Assembly (NCBI GenBank): GCA_947504705.1
Contig: CANNIA010000028.1
Coordinates: 1 to 50,266 of the forward strand
DNA length: 50,266 nt
Direction: 5' to 3'
Source of the DNA: Paracoccaceae bacterium
GTDB lineage: Bacteria; Pseudomonadota; Alphaproteobacteria; Rhodobacterales; Rhodobacteraceae
The notes beneath the pieces were generated by a model. It was not told the origin of the DNA and searched no databases. It worked only from the letters and a program-made list of their open reading frames with translations. A program made the position numbers and the translations under genes. Within the stretch, counting starts at the first letter, position 1. Each line of letters starts with the position of its first letter. Below, one piece after another: positions 43,291 to 50,266 of the stretch.

Positions 43291-43382
43291 GGCGCAGGCT
43301 TACCCCCGCCGCCCGGCGCTTACAACTCTTGACATCCAAGCCCCGCCAGCCGACCCAAGGCCAGCACCAAAGGAAGCCCCTC

Positions 43383-44411
43383 ATGACCAAAACCATCCTG
43401 CGCGCCCTGAAGGGTGAGGTCCTGCCGACGCCCCCGATCTGGATGATGCGCCAAGCAGGCCGCTACCTGCCGGAATACCGCGCCACCCGCGCCAAGGCCG
43501 GGGATTTCCTGTCGCTCTGCTACAACCCCGACCTTGCCGCCGAAGTCACCCTGCAACCGATCCGCCGCTATGGCTTTGACGCCGCTATCCTTTTCGCCGA
43601 CATCCTGCTTCTCCCCCAAGCGCTTGGCCCCAAGCTCTGGTTCGAAACCGGCGAAGGCCCTCGGATGGAAACGACCACCACCGCCGAACAGGTCGCCCAG
43701 TTGAAACCGACCGAGGCGATCCACGACACCCTGTCGCCGATCTTTGAGACCGTCCGCATCCTGGCCCGCGCGCTACCGAAGGAAACCACCCTGATCGGCT
43801 TTGCCGGTGCCCCCTGGACCGTCGCCACCTACATGATCGCAGGGCGCGGCTCCAAGGATCAAGGTGCCGCCCATGCCCTGAAAGCCGCCGACCGCCCGAC
43901 CTTCCAGGCACTGATCAACCGCATCACCGATGCGACCGTGGAATACCTCTCCGCCCAGATCACCGCCGGGGTCGAAGTGGTCAAACTCTTCGACAGCTGG
44001 GCCGGGTCCCTGAAAGGCCAGGACTTCCGCGACTTTGCCGAAGCCCCCACCGCCCGCATCATCGACGCCCTGAAAGCCCGCCACCCCACCACCCCCATCA
44101 TCGCCTTCCCGCGTGAGGCAGGCCCCGGCTACATCGGTTTCGCTCACCGCACCGGGGCCGATTGCGTGGCCGTCGACAATTCCGTCAGCCCCGAATGGGC
44201 CGCCGCCAACATCCAGATCGACGGCTGCGTGCAGGGCAACCTTGCCCCCGAACACATGGTCACCGGCGGCCAAGCCCTGATCGCCGCCACCCAGCATGTG
44301 GTGAAAGCCTTCTCCAAAGGCCCGCATATCTTCAACCTCGGCCACGGCATCACCCCCGAAGCCAACCCCGACAACGTGAACCTGATGATCGAGACGATAA
44401 GGGGCACGTGA
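43383..44411 (+). CDS. hemE: Uroporphyrinogen decarboxylase
   Basis: The 342-residue enzyme removes four carboxyl groups from uroporphyrinogen III. It has the N-terminal signature [20 protein letters not shown], the active-site Asp in [16 protein letters not shown], and the second signature [16 protein letters not shown], then [11 protein letters not shown] and [16 protein letters not shown]. The ATG at 43383 gives the expected N-terminus. Its stop overlaps the next start by one base. Confidence 0.96.
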   Translation: MTKTILRALKGEVLPTPPIWMMRQAGRYLPEYRATRAKAGDFLSLCYNPDLAAEVTLQPIRRYGFDAAILFADILLLPQALGPKLWFETGEGPRMETTTTAEQVAQLKPTEAIHDTLSPIFETVRILARALPKETTLIGFAGAPWTVATYMIAGRGSKDQGAAHALKAADRPTFQALINRITDATVEYLSAQITAGVEVVKLFDSWAGSLKGQDFRDFAEAPTARIIDALKARHPTTPIIAFPREAGPGYIGFAHRTGADCVAVDNSVSPEWAAANIQIDGCVQGNLAPEHMVTGGQALIAATQHVVKAFSKGPHIFNLGHGITPEANPDNVNLMIETIRGT

Positions 44412-45091
44412 TGTCGGTCACACTGACCCAGACGCAAATCATCCAATCCCTTGGCGAGGCGCTATCCTGGTTTGAACGGGAACGCGCCTGGGGTGTCCCC
44501 GCCGCCGAACTGCGGCACCTCACCGGACGCATTGGCGAGCTTTTCGCCGCCATGATCACGCGCGGCCAAATGGCGCTTGAAACCAACCAGCGGGGCTATG
44601 ACGTGGTCGGGGCCGATGGCGCACGGGTTTCCGTCAAGACGGTCACTTCCCGGCATCCTGTTCGTTTTAGGGAAAGCACGCTGGCACAGGTGGACCGGGT
44701 CATGGTCCTGCTTCTGGCCGAGGACCCGGACAAGGGCCTGACAATCGAGGAACTGATCGACGAAGCCCTCGCAACGATAACCCCGCGACTCGGTCCACTT
44801 CGGAACGGGGACCGCGCGCTCAACCTTCCGCAGGCGACGCCGGAAAAGCTCGGTCATGCCCTTGCCGTCACCGATACGGCCAGCTTCGATGGCTTCGTGA
44901 TCACCCGGTTCGAAAACGGCAGCATCAAGGTGGAGGCGAATGGCCAGGAGGTGAAGCCCGCCAAACCAACCTTGCGCCAGCTCGCGGCGCGGCTGGGCGT
45001 CGCTATCGATACGCCCGCTGGCGCGGCCAAGAACACCCAGCAACTTGGCAACCACATCATCAAGGCAATCAATGCAGCCGGGACCGAATAG
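44411..45091 (+). CDS. Uncharacterised protein coupled to hemE, possible PDDEXK-like (DUF6998-type) fold
   Basis: This is a 226-residue soluble protein. The middle (TGRIGELFAAMITRGQMALE, then QRGYDVVGADGARVSVKTVT) shows an E, D, and hydrophobic-V-K arrangement like the active site of PDDEXK-fold nucleases and the related DUF6998 proteins. Two further segments (AEDPDKGLTIEELIDEALA and RQLAARLGVAIDTPAGAAKN) resemble helical DNA- or partner-binding parts. The start ATG overlaps the hemE stop by one base, so it is translationally coupled to hemE. The function is not known. The nuclease-like reading is a weak inference from motif spacing. Confidence 0.6.
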   Translation: MSVTLTQTQIIQSLGEALSWFERERAWGVPAAELRHLTGRIGELFAAMITRGQMALETNQRGYDVVGADGARVSVKTVTSRHPVRFRESTLAQVDRVMVLLLAEDPDKGLTIEELIDEALATITPRLGPLRNGDRALNLPQATPEKLGHALAVTDTASFDGFVITRFENGSIKVEANGQEVKPAKPTLRQLAARLGVAIDTPAGAAKNTQQLGNHIIKAINAAGTE

Positions 45092-45121
45092 ATGCGCGTC
45101 TTGCGGAGTGGGATATAGATT

Positions 45122-46021
45122 TTGAGTTACCTCTGGATCCTCGCCACCCTGATCGCCTCGGCGGCCCAGACCGCCCGGAACGCCGCACAATCCGGTCTGA
45201 CTGCCCGGATCGGCACGCTGGGGGCCACACAGGTCCGCTTCCTTTTCGGCCTGCCCTTCGCCTTCGTCTTCCTCTGGCTGGCAAGCATTGGCACGGGTGA
45301 GGCACCTCCGGCCCTGACAATCCCAAGCCTCGCCTACACCGCCCTCGGCGCCATCGCCCAGATCGCCGCCACCGCGCTGATGCTCCTCACCATGAAATCC
45401 CGCTCCTTCGCCGTCACCACCGCCTGGCTCAAGACTGAACCCGTCATGGTCGCCCTTCTTGCCGCCGCCACCATCGGCGACCCGCTGACCCTGCCCACCC
45501 TAGCCGCCATCGGCGTCGCAACAGCGGGCGTGGTGATCCTGTCCACCAAACCCGAAACCACCCGCCTGATGCTGGCCGACCTCCGCCCCGCCGCAACCGG
45601 GCTTCTGGCCGGGCTTCTCTTCGGCGTCGCCGCCATCGGCTTTCGCGGCGGCATCCTGAACCTGCCCGAAGGCAGCTTCCTGATCCGCGCCAGCACGATC
45701 CTCGTCCTCAGCCTTGCCCTGCAAAGCGGCATCCTCATAGCCTACCTCGCCACCTTCGACCGCAAGGCCCTCATCGCCTCCTTCGGCGTCTGGAGGACAT
45801 CCCTCCTCGCTGGCTTCTTGGGAGCCTTCGCCTCACAATTCTGGTTCATCGGCTTTTCGCTGACCTCCGCCGCCAACGTCCGCACCCTTGCCCTGATCGA
45901 GGTGATCATGGCCCTCGCCGTCTCAGCCTGGGTCTTCCGCCAGCCCGTCACCACCCGGCAAAAGCTGGGGATCGCGGTGATCGTGCTTGGCGTCGGGCTT
46001 CTGTTGTCCCTGCATCCCTAG
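45122..46021 (+). CDS. EamA-family (DMT) transporter, TTG start
   Basis: The 299-residue inner-membrane protein has ten hydrophobic segments in two halves. Each half has an EamA-like repeat (TLGATQVRFLFGLPFAFVFL; VMVALLAAATIGDPLTLPTL; IEVIMALAVSAWVFRQPVTT). The start is TTG at 45122 (MSYLWILATLIASAAQTARN). GGAG lies a rather long 13 bases upstream. It is 30 bp after the gene coupled to hemE. Substrates of the family include amino acids and metabolites. None can be named here. Confidence 0.8.
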   Translation: MSYLWILATLIASAAQTARNAAQSGLTARIGTLGATQVRFLFGLPFAFVFLWLASIGTGEAPPALTIPSLAYTALGAIAQIAATALMLLTMKSRSFAVTTAWLKTEPVMVALLAAATIGDPLTLPTLAAIGVATAGVVILSTKPETTRLMLADLRPAATGLLAGLLFGVAAIGFRGGILNLPEGSFLIRASTILVLSLALQSGILIAYLATFDRKALIASFGVWRTSLLAGFLGAFASQFWFIGFSLTSAANVRTLALIEVIMALAVSAWVFRQPVTTRQKLGIAVIVLGVGLLLSLHP

Positions 46022-46044
46022 GCCCGCCCCCCCTTTGGGTCGCC

Positions 46045-46118
46045 TCACCACGGCACAACCTCGCCCTTCCAGTCGAAGAACCCACCCGTCGTCTTGGGCA
46101 CGAGCCCGTCAAGCAAGG
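46045..46118 (-). pseudogene. Remnant of an SDR gene 3' end (duplicate of the end of the gene at 46707)
   Basis: Read on the minus strand, this encodes NALLDGLVPKTTGGFFDWKG followed by EVVPW and a stop. The intact SDR gene ends NLLAVLEGLGPKATGGFFDW, then KGEVVPW and a stop. The nucleotide match runs about 60-70 bases with scattered differences and breaks off near 46115. The copy lies 660 bp from the intact end, in the same direction. It is the outer edge of an inserted segment with an orphan gene. Confidence 0.82.
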
Positions 46119-46185
46119 CGTTGCAAACCCAACGTCAAACGTCGGAATATAACCTATGAAGTTTCGCACGATTGAAGGGGTTGGA

Positions 46186-46569
46186 ATGAGTCGCGCTGCA
46201 ATAGATGGGCTCGGGCGAAAGCTAATGTCAGATTATGTCGCTGTTCTTCGTAAGCACTCGTCCGCCCTCTTGGAGGGAGAACGTTACCGTGGGGCAACAT
46301 GGTATGAGGACAAGTACGCGGCATTGCGTTCCCTTGACCTGGCGCAGCGCGAAGCGGTTTCTCGGCTACTCGATGATCTGGTCGTGTCTTCGTGCCATGC
46401 AATGCTAGAGCTTTTTGACAAGGATGGCCTTCTCGACTCTAAGGTTGAGGGGCGTCTCGCATTGAAAGTCGTTGATGGCCGTGGAATTGAAGTGGATGCC
46501 TCGATATCTTCGGACGGTTTGGCCGGGGAACTTTATGGTGAGAACGGGTGGCTTGAAAGGTTCGGCTAA
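46186..46569 (+). CDS. Orphan hypothetical protein inside the SDR-end duplication
   Basis: The 127-residue soluble protein begins MSRAAIDGLGRKLMSDYVAV and is rich in Leu, Asp and Glu. A helical middle (LDLAQREAVSRLLDDLVVSS) and a C-terminal beta-like part (LALKVVDGRGIEVDASISSD) can be seen. The ATG at 46186 follows GAAGGGG; an ATG at 46156 has no ribosome-binding site. Codon use is clearly less GC-rich than that of its neighbours. It is bounded by the SDR remnant and by repeat copy C, and no family is recognised. It probably arrived by transfer. Confidence 0.65.
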   Translation: MSRAAIDGLGRKLMSDYVAVLRKHSSALLEGERYRGATWYEDKYAALRSLDLAQREAVSRLLDDLVVSSCHAMLELFDKDGLLDSKVEGRLALKVVDGRGIEVDASISSDGLAGELYGENGWLERFG

Positions 46570-46616
46570 TTGGCAAGCGAGCAAAGGCATCCCGAAACGC
46601 TCTGCTCTCCAGGCAC

Positions 46617-46687
46617 TTAACTACCCCCTTACACTCACAATCAACCCCTTGAGTCCACCCTCTCCAAGAACCTGTCCACCGTGGACA
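46617..46687 (+). repeat. 71-bp intergenic element, copy C
   Basis: It starts TTAACTACCCCCTTACACTC and ends in the perfect 7-bp-arm palindrome TGTCCACCGTGGACA. It stands 47 bp after the orphan gene and 19 bp from the stop of the SDR gene. Confidence 0.68.
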
Positions 46688-46706
46688 GCCGCGCGTCAAG
46701 CCCCCC

Positions 46707-47366
46707 TCACCACGGCACAACCTCACCTTTCCAGTCGAAGAACCCGCCCGTCGCCTTTGGCCCCAGCCCCTCCAGCACAGCCAAAAGGTTCGCCGCCGCC
46801 TCTGCGGGCGTGACCACGGGGTGCCCGGCCCGCTGCGCCGGGGCCAGCGCGGTTTCCACCGTTCCCGGATGCAAGGCAACCAGCACTGATTGTGGATGCG
46901 TCCGCTGCGCCTCGATGGCGGCAGTACGCAGGATCTGGTTCAGCGCCGCCTTGGCCGCGCAATAGCTATACCAGCCGCCCAAATGATTATCGCCAATTGA
47001 CCCCACCCGCGCCGAAAGCACCGCAAGCCGCGCCACCCGGTCCCGTGGCAAAAGCCGCAGCACGTGCTTGATCACCAGCGCGGGGCCGATGGCATTGACT
47101 GCAAATTGTGCCGCCAAAGCCTGCGCGGACAGGGCCTTCACCGTCTTTTCCGGCCCCACCCCGTCAAGGATCAAGGCCCCCGTCGCAACCACGATCAGAT
47201 CGAAACTGCCATCCAAGGCCCCGATCAACCGGGCAATGCTGGCCTCATCGGTAATGTCCAGCTCATCGTCACGGCGCGACAGCGTGACCACCTCGCCCCG
47301 TGGCCGCAGCGCCGTGGCCAAGGCCGCGCCGATCCCACCCGAAGCCCCGATGACAAGCGTCCGCAT
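46707..47366 (-). CDS. Short-chain dehydrogenase/reductase
   Basis: The 219-residue classical-size SDR has the cofactor motif TLVIGASGGIGAALATALRP, NAIGPALVIKHVLRLLPRDR, the Ser in AVLSARVGSIGDN, and the catalytic Tyr-x-x-x-Lys in GWYSYCAAKAALNQIL. It starts at the ATG at 47366. A longer reading to 47450 lacks homology. The C-terminus is TGGFFDWKGEVVPW. The end of the gene is duplicated 660 bp further on, and copy C of the repeat lies between. The substrate is not evident; relatives are often close to CsgA-like proteins. Confidence 0.85.
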   Translation of the reverse strand: MRTLVIGASGGIGAALATALRPRGEVVTLSRRDDELDITDEASIARLIGALDGSFDLIVVATGALILDGVGPEKTVKALSAQALAAQFAVNAIGPALVIKHVLRLLPRDRVARLAVLSARVGSIGDNHLGGWYSYCAAKAALNQILRTAAIEAQRTHPQSVLVALHPGTVETALAPAQRAGHPVVTPAEAAANLLAVLEGLGPKATGGFFDWKGEVVPW

Positions 47367-47456
47367 GTGCCCGGCCCCCCAATTTTCTTCACTCAGGCCG
47401 ACCACGCCCGGTTCATCGCGCCAAGCGGCCCCACGCGACGCATGTGCCAAACTGCC

Positions 47457-47527
47457 CTAACAAATTCTGAATGCCCACAGCCAAGCCATTGGAAAGACGC
47501 GGGTCTTCATTTCGTCCACCGTGGACA
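47457..47527 (+). repeat. 71-bp intergenic element, copy D
   Basis: It starts CTAACAAATTCTGAATGCCC and ends GTCCACCGTGGACA. It is 2 bp from the stop of the phosphatase gene. Its core matches copy A with one mismatch in 25 bases. Confidence 0.75.
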
Positions 47528-47529
47528 GA

Positions 47530-48033
47530 TCAGGCCACGATCTCACGCGGGACGGTGAAATCCACCGTGACTCCGGCCCCGAACCCGACCTGCCCCCAGT
47601 CGGCGATATCGAAATCGACCACCAGCGTCGCCCCGGTCGGATAGCGGGCGAAATCGGCGTTCACCGGCGGGTGGGCCACCAGCCGCGCCGCAAAATCCCC
47701 GATGCCCGGATTGTGGCCGATCATCATCACCACATCCGCCGTCGCGTGGCGCAGGACCGCCATCATCACATCCGGCCCGGCATGATAAAGCGCCGGCTTC
47801 AGCTCCAGCACCGGCGTTCCCGGCAGGGCGGGGGCGATGCCGGAAAAGGTCTTCCGGGTCCGCAGCGCGTCGGAACAGAAGACCTCACCCGGCACATAAT
47901 CCCGGCTCGCCAGCCACTGGCCAAGATCCGCCGCCGCCGCCTTGCCCCGGTCGTTCAAGGGGCGGTCATGGTCGGGGGTCATCGGGTCGTCCCAGGAGGA
48001 TTTCGCGTGCCGCGTCAGGATCAACCGCTTCAT
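47530..48033 (-). CDS. SixA-like histidine phosphatase
   Basis: The 167-residue protein of the histidine phosphatase superfamily has the RHG-type motif KRLILTRHAKSSWDDPM, then DHDRPLNDRGKAAAADLGQW, CSDALRTRKT and the second catalytic His in VVMMIGHNPGIGDFA. SixA removes phosphate from histidine phosphotransfer proteins. The present protein may do the same or act on small phosphorylated molecules. It overlaps the upstream iron-sulfur gene by 4 bp. Confidence 0.87.
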   Translation of the reverse strand: MKRLILTRHAKSSWDDPMTPDHDRPLNDRGKAAAADLGQWLASRDYVPGEVFCSDALRTRKTFSGIAPALPGTPVLELKPALYHAGPDVMMAVLRHATADVVMMIGHNPGIGDFAARLVAHPPVNADFARYPTGATLVVDFDIADWGQVGFGAGVTVDFTVPREIVA

Positions 48034-48689
48034 TTATGGAACTGCCTCATGTGATGGGCCGACTGTTCGGGCAGTCTTGCATAGGTCTGGGACAGCGGGC
48101 AAGCGCGGCGAACCAGACAACCGCCGGTCATGCAGTCTTTCCCCTCGGGCCCGTCCAGAAAGCCATGGCAGACAGGCACGTCATAACCTTGCCCGGTCAA
48201 AGCTCCCGCCGGGCAAGCCGTCAGACAGGGGGCGGCGCAGGCCTCACAAGGACGCGCGACGGGGGGAGGAACGTCGAGAGCCTCCTTCAACGCCAGCGCC
48301 CCGCGAAAGCTGACCATCAGACCCTGATCGGCATGGACCAGCAGCCGAACCGGGCTGTCCCAGACCCGGCCAGACCGGAGCGCCCATTGATAGAACGGAT
48401 GGTACGGCGGCCCGCCAAAGGGGAAGATCGCCTTGGCCCCAAGGTCGCAAGCAATCCGCCCGATCACCCGCCGCGACCAGCGGTCGACCGGGTCGGGCTC
48501 CCCATCCCATTCCGGCTGCAATGTCAGGTGCGGCCAAAACCCCGGCTCCTTTGGCCCCAGCAAAAGCAAGGTCCGCGTTCCCGCCGGAAAACCCTGTTCC
48601 CCCTCGGCCACGGCAAAGCCGCCCAGAATCTCCAACTGCTCGGCAGCCACAGCCGCCCCTAGCGTCGAAAGGGAAGCCACAGCGCCCAT
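48030..48689 (-). CDS. 4Fe-4S ferredoxin-domain protein related to QueG
   Basis: The 219-residue protein has a C-terminal region with Cys clusters PCEACAAPCLTACPAGAL and DCMTGGCLVRRACPLSQ, suggesting one or two 4Fe-4S clusters. The N-terminal half (LLLLGPKEPGFWPHL; KAIFPFGGPPYHPFYQWAL) resembles small QueG-like ferredoxin proteins that lack the cobalamin domain. The start at 48689 (MGAVASLSTLGAAV) lies behind AAGGA and overlaps the next gene upstream by 31 bp. An ATG at 48719 is possible. It overlaps the phosphatase by 4 bp. Function unknown. Confidence 0.75.
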   Translation of the reverse strand: MGAVASLSTLGAAVAAEQLEILGGFAVAEGEQGFPAGTRTLLLLGPKEPGFWPHLTLQPEWDGEPDPVDRWSRRVIGRIACDLGAKAIFPFGGPPYHPFYQWALRSGRVWDSPVRLLVHADQGLMVSFRGALALKEALDVPPPVARPCEACAAPCLTACPAGALTGQGYDVPVCHGFLDGPEGKDCMTGGCLVRRACPLSQTYARLPEQSAHHMRQFHK

Positions 48690-49450
48690 GCCATCCTTGC
48701 CGGTCTTTCGTCCTGCCATTCCAGCCCCACCGTCATCGCCTCATGCCCTGCCTTCGGTTCTGGCACATAGGTGCGGAAAATCCGGTCCCAAAGCGACAGG
48801 GCAAAGCCGTAATTGCTGTCATGCTCGGCCCGGTGAATGGAATGGTGTACCCGGTGCATATCGGGCGTCACCAGCACCAGACGCACCACCCGGTCCAGCC
48901 CCTTCGGCAGCGCCAGATTTGCATGGTTGAACAGCGCGGTGCCGCTGAGCAGGATTTCAAACACAATCACCGCCAGCGCCGAAGGCCCCAGCAAATAGAC
49001 CAGCCCGATCTTCAGCACCATCGAGCCAAGTATCTCCACCGGATGAAACCGGAACCCCGTGGTCACATCCATATCGCGGTCGGCATGGTGGACCCGGTGA
49101 AAGCGCCAGAAGAACGGCACCTTGTGGGTCACCAGATGCTGCGCCCAGATTGCGAGGTCGAGGATCAGGATCGCCGCCACCCCCTCGGCCCAGCCCGGCC
49201 AGTCGAGATGGCTGAACAGACCCCAGCCCTGCCGTTCAGCATCCAGCGCCGCACCGATGGCCAGCAGCGGCAGCAGGAACGCCAGCCCCCGCAGCGCGAC
49301 CGAGTTCAGGACGGTGAACGCCAGATTGGTCGGCCAGCGGCGGCTGCGCGGCTGGCTGCGAAGGCGGCGCGGCACCCGTGCCTCCAGCCCCGCGAATAGG
49401 GCGAAAAGGGCCAGAAAGCTGCCAAAGCGCCAGAGGATTTCATGCTCCAT
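48659..49450 (-). CDS. Sterol desaturase/fatty acid hydroxylase family protein
   Basis: The 263-residue membrane protein has four or more hydrophobic segments and the histidine boxes of the family: WAQHLVTHKVPFFWRFHRVH, HHADRDMDV, NHANLALP and MHRVHHSIHRAEHDSN. These bind a di-iron centre used for hydroxylation or desaturation of lipids. Start choices are the ATG at 49450 (MEHEILWRFGSF) or at 49465. It overlaps the iron-sulfur gene. The latter could give electrons to it, which is inference. Confidence 0.83.
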   Translation of the reverse strand: MEHEILWRFGSFLALFALFAGLEARVPRRLRSQPRSRRWPTNLAFTVLNSVALRGLAFLLPLLAIGAALDAERQGWGLFSHLDWPGWAEGVAAILILDLAIWAQHLVTHKVPFFWRFHRVHHADRDMDVTTGFRFHPVEILGSMVLKIGLVYLLGPSALAVIVFEILLSGTALFNHANLALPKGLDRVVRLVLVTPDMHRVHHSIHRAEHDSNYGFALSLWDRIFRTYVPEPKAGHEAMTVGLEWQDERPARMAWALWLPFRR

Positions 49451-49492
49451 GCCCGGTTCATACACCCGATTCGGGGGGAATGGTTAATCCCT

Positions 49493-49521
49493 CTCCCGTC
49501 TTGCGCAGGGCAAGACGGGAG
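49493..49521. terminator. Perfect 12-bp-stem hairpin between argB and the desaturase gene
   Basis: CTCCCGTCTTGC and GCAAGACGGGAG pair perfectly around GCAGG. A partial third copy, GCAAGACG, follows on the plus strand. It lies in the 153-bp gap before argB's end and probably stops transcripts from argB, though no strong T-run is present. Confidence 0.55.
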
Positions 49522-49603
49522 CAAGACGCTTGGAGGACATAAGGAAGACAGAAAAAACGCTGCCGTTTCAGCCGGTTAACGCGCAGATCGCCACACCCGC
49601 CGA

Positions 49604-50266
49604 TCAACGTCGCCCATGCGGTTTTACCCGCGGCTCGGTCGACCGGATCTGGCTGCCGGCACCATGGTCGGTGAACAACTCCAGCAGGCAGGCGTTGGGA
49701 ACCTTGCCGTCCATAATGGTCACCGCCCGTGTGCCCTTTTCCAAAGCCATCAGCGCGGTTTCGGTCTTGGGGATCATGCCCCCCGAAATCACCCCATCCA
49801 CCGTCATCTGCCGGATTTCCTCGGGCGTGATCTGGGTCATCACCTCGCCAGCGGCGTTCTTGACGCCCGGCACATCGGTCAAAAGCAAAAGACGGTCCGC
49901 CTGCAAGGCCCCGGCAATCGCCCCGGCCGCCGTATCGCCGTTCACGTTGAAAGTTTCGTTATCTTTCATGCCCGTCGCAACCGGGGCCACCACCGGAATG
50001 ATCCCCGCATTGTAAAGGTCGCGCAGCACTTGCACGTTCATCTCGACCGGGCGGCCGACAAAGCCAAGCTCGGGATCATCCGCCTCACACACCATCAGGT
50101 CGTCGTCCTTGCCGGAAATGCCCACGGCCCGACCGCCCGCATCCATGATCGCCTGCACGATCCGCTTGTTCACCAGACCCGAGAGGACCATCTCGACCAC
50201 CTGCACGGTCGCCTTGTCGGTCACCCGCTTGCCGCGAACGAATTCCGATTTAATTCCAAGCTTTTC
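49604..50266 (-). CDS. argB: Acetylglutamate kinase, partial (5' end outside window)
   Basis: The last 220 residues of ArgB are present, and the gene runs off the right edge. The first visible residues, [20 protein letters not shown], are the middle of the N-terminal lobe. [40 protein letters not shown] and [15 protein letters not shown] follow, and [20 protein letters not shown] near the C-terminus is the phosphate-binding part. It phosphorylates N-acetylglutamate in arginine synthesis. The missing part is roughly the first 70-80 residues, with the GG motif of the P-loop-like site. Confidence 0.95.
   Translation of the reverse strand, partial: EKLGIKSEFVRGKRVTDKATVQVVEMVLSGLVNKRIVQAIMDAGGRAVGISGKDDDLMVCEADDPELGFVGRPVEMNVQVLRDLYNAGIIPVVAPVATGMKDNETFNVNGDTAAGAIAGALQADRLLLLTDVPGVKNAAGEVMTQITPEEIRQMTVDGVISGGMIPKTETALMALEKGTRAVTIMDGKVPNACLLELFTDHGAGSQIRSTEPRVKPHGRR

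Noticed and set aside
46617-46687. Integron attC site for the 71-72 bp element
   Set aside because: Copies A and C begin with a RYYYAAC-like septamer (GCTTAAC, ACTTAAC) after an ORF, but the matching GTTRRRY end is missing, the element does not fold as one long hairpin, and no integron integrase is seen.
1-50266. tRNA, rRNA, CRISPR arrays, prophage or replication origin
   Set aside because: No cloverleaf with CCA-end context, rRNA stretch, regularly spaced repeats, phage structural genes or DnaA-box cluster was recognised by reading; a covariance-model scan could still find a missed tRNA or small RNA.

Overview
The window is a stretch of high-GC chromosome from an alphaproteobacterium, most likely in the Rhodobacterales (Rhodobacteraceae). 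The main reasons are the N-methylglutamate methylamine pathway, a BztABCD-type amino-acid transporter, an ATP12 family F1 assembly factor, split MnmC functions, a short-form adenylate kinase, and the sequence style of the ribosomal proteins, RpoA and SMC. No genus can be assigned from the sequence alone.

Layout. (1) 1-851: an apparently intact IS5-family element with a frameshifted transposase, inserted at a CTAG site. (2) 1.1-14.8 kb: a complete-looking N-methylglutamate pathway. gmaS and mgsCBA run leftwards from a divergent promoter region. A rightward operon encodes three small membrane proteins and an APC permease, followed by two small unknown genes. An XRE-cupin regulator and mgdABCD (N-methylglutamate dehydrogenase, built like heterotetrameric sarcosine oxidase) run leftwards. 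A TTTCCC/GGGAAA motif recurs at the divergent promoter and in front of the regulator. Together the genes would import a methylated amine or amino acid, make gamma-glutamylmethylamide (GmaS), convert it to N-methylglutamate (MgsABC), and oxidise that to glutamate plus a one-carbon unit (MgdABCD). (3) 15.0-21.7 kb: a tiny membrane ORF with its own terminator, smc, an orphan low-GC gene, a divergent MnmC2-like oxidase/MnmD pair, and a solitary ectC. (4) 21.9-27.1 kb: the distal spc/alpha ribosomal block rplO-secY-adk-rpsM-rpsK-rpoA-rplQ, with ectC rather than rpmD upstream of rplO. (5) 27.2-31.1 kb: a divergent PanB-like protein, a MerR regulator/MFS efflux pair, and rarA. (6) 31.1-35.9 kb: bztABCD amino-acid importer with an enlarged BztC permease. 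(7) 36.2-42.3 kb: atp12-rluC-crcB, then tesA divergent from ybbA-ybbP. (8) 42.3-46.0 kb: hemC, hemE, an unknown protein overlapping hemE, and an EamA transporter. (9) 46.0-47.5 kb: a short island with an orphan gene bounded by two copies of the 3' end of an SDR gene. (10) 47.5-50.3 kb: a SixA-like phosphatase, an iron-sulfur protein, a sterol-desaturase family protein, and a partial argB cut by the window edge.

Two families of intergenic repeat stand out. A 71-72 bp element ending in a GTCCAC/GTGGAC palindrome occurs four times, always on the same strand and within 20 bp of the 3' end of a leftward gene. Two of the copies lie directly downstream of orphan low-GC genes. Separately, AT-rich tandem hairpins built on AAATTCCTT occur at four gene ends and look like bidirectional terminators. 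No tRNA, rRNA, CRISPR array or replication origin was recognised.
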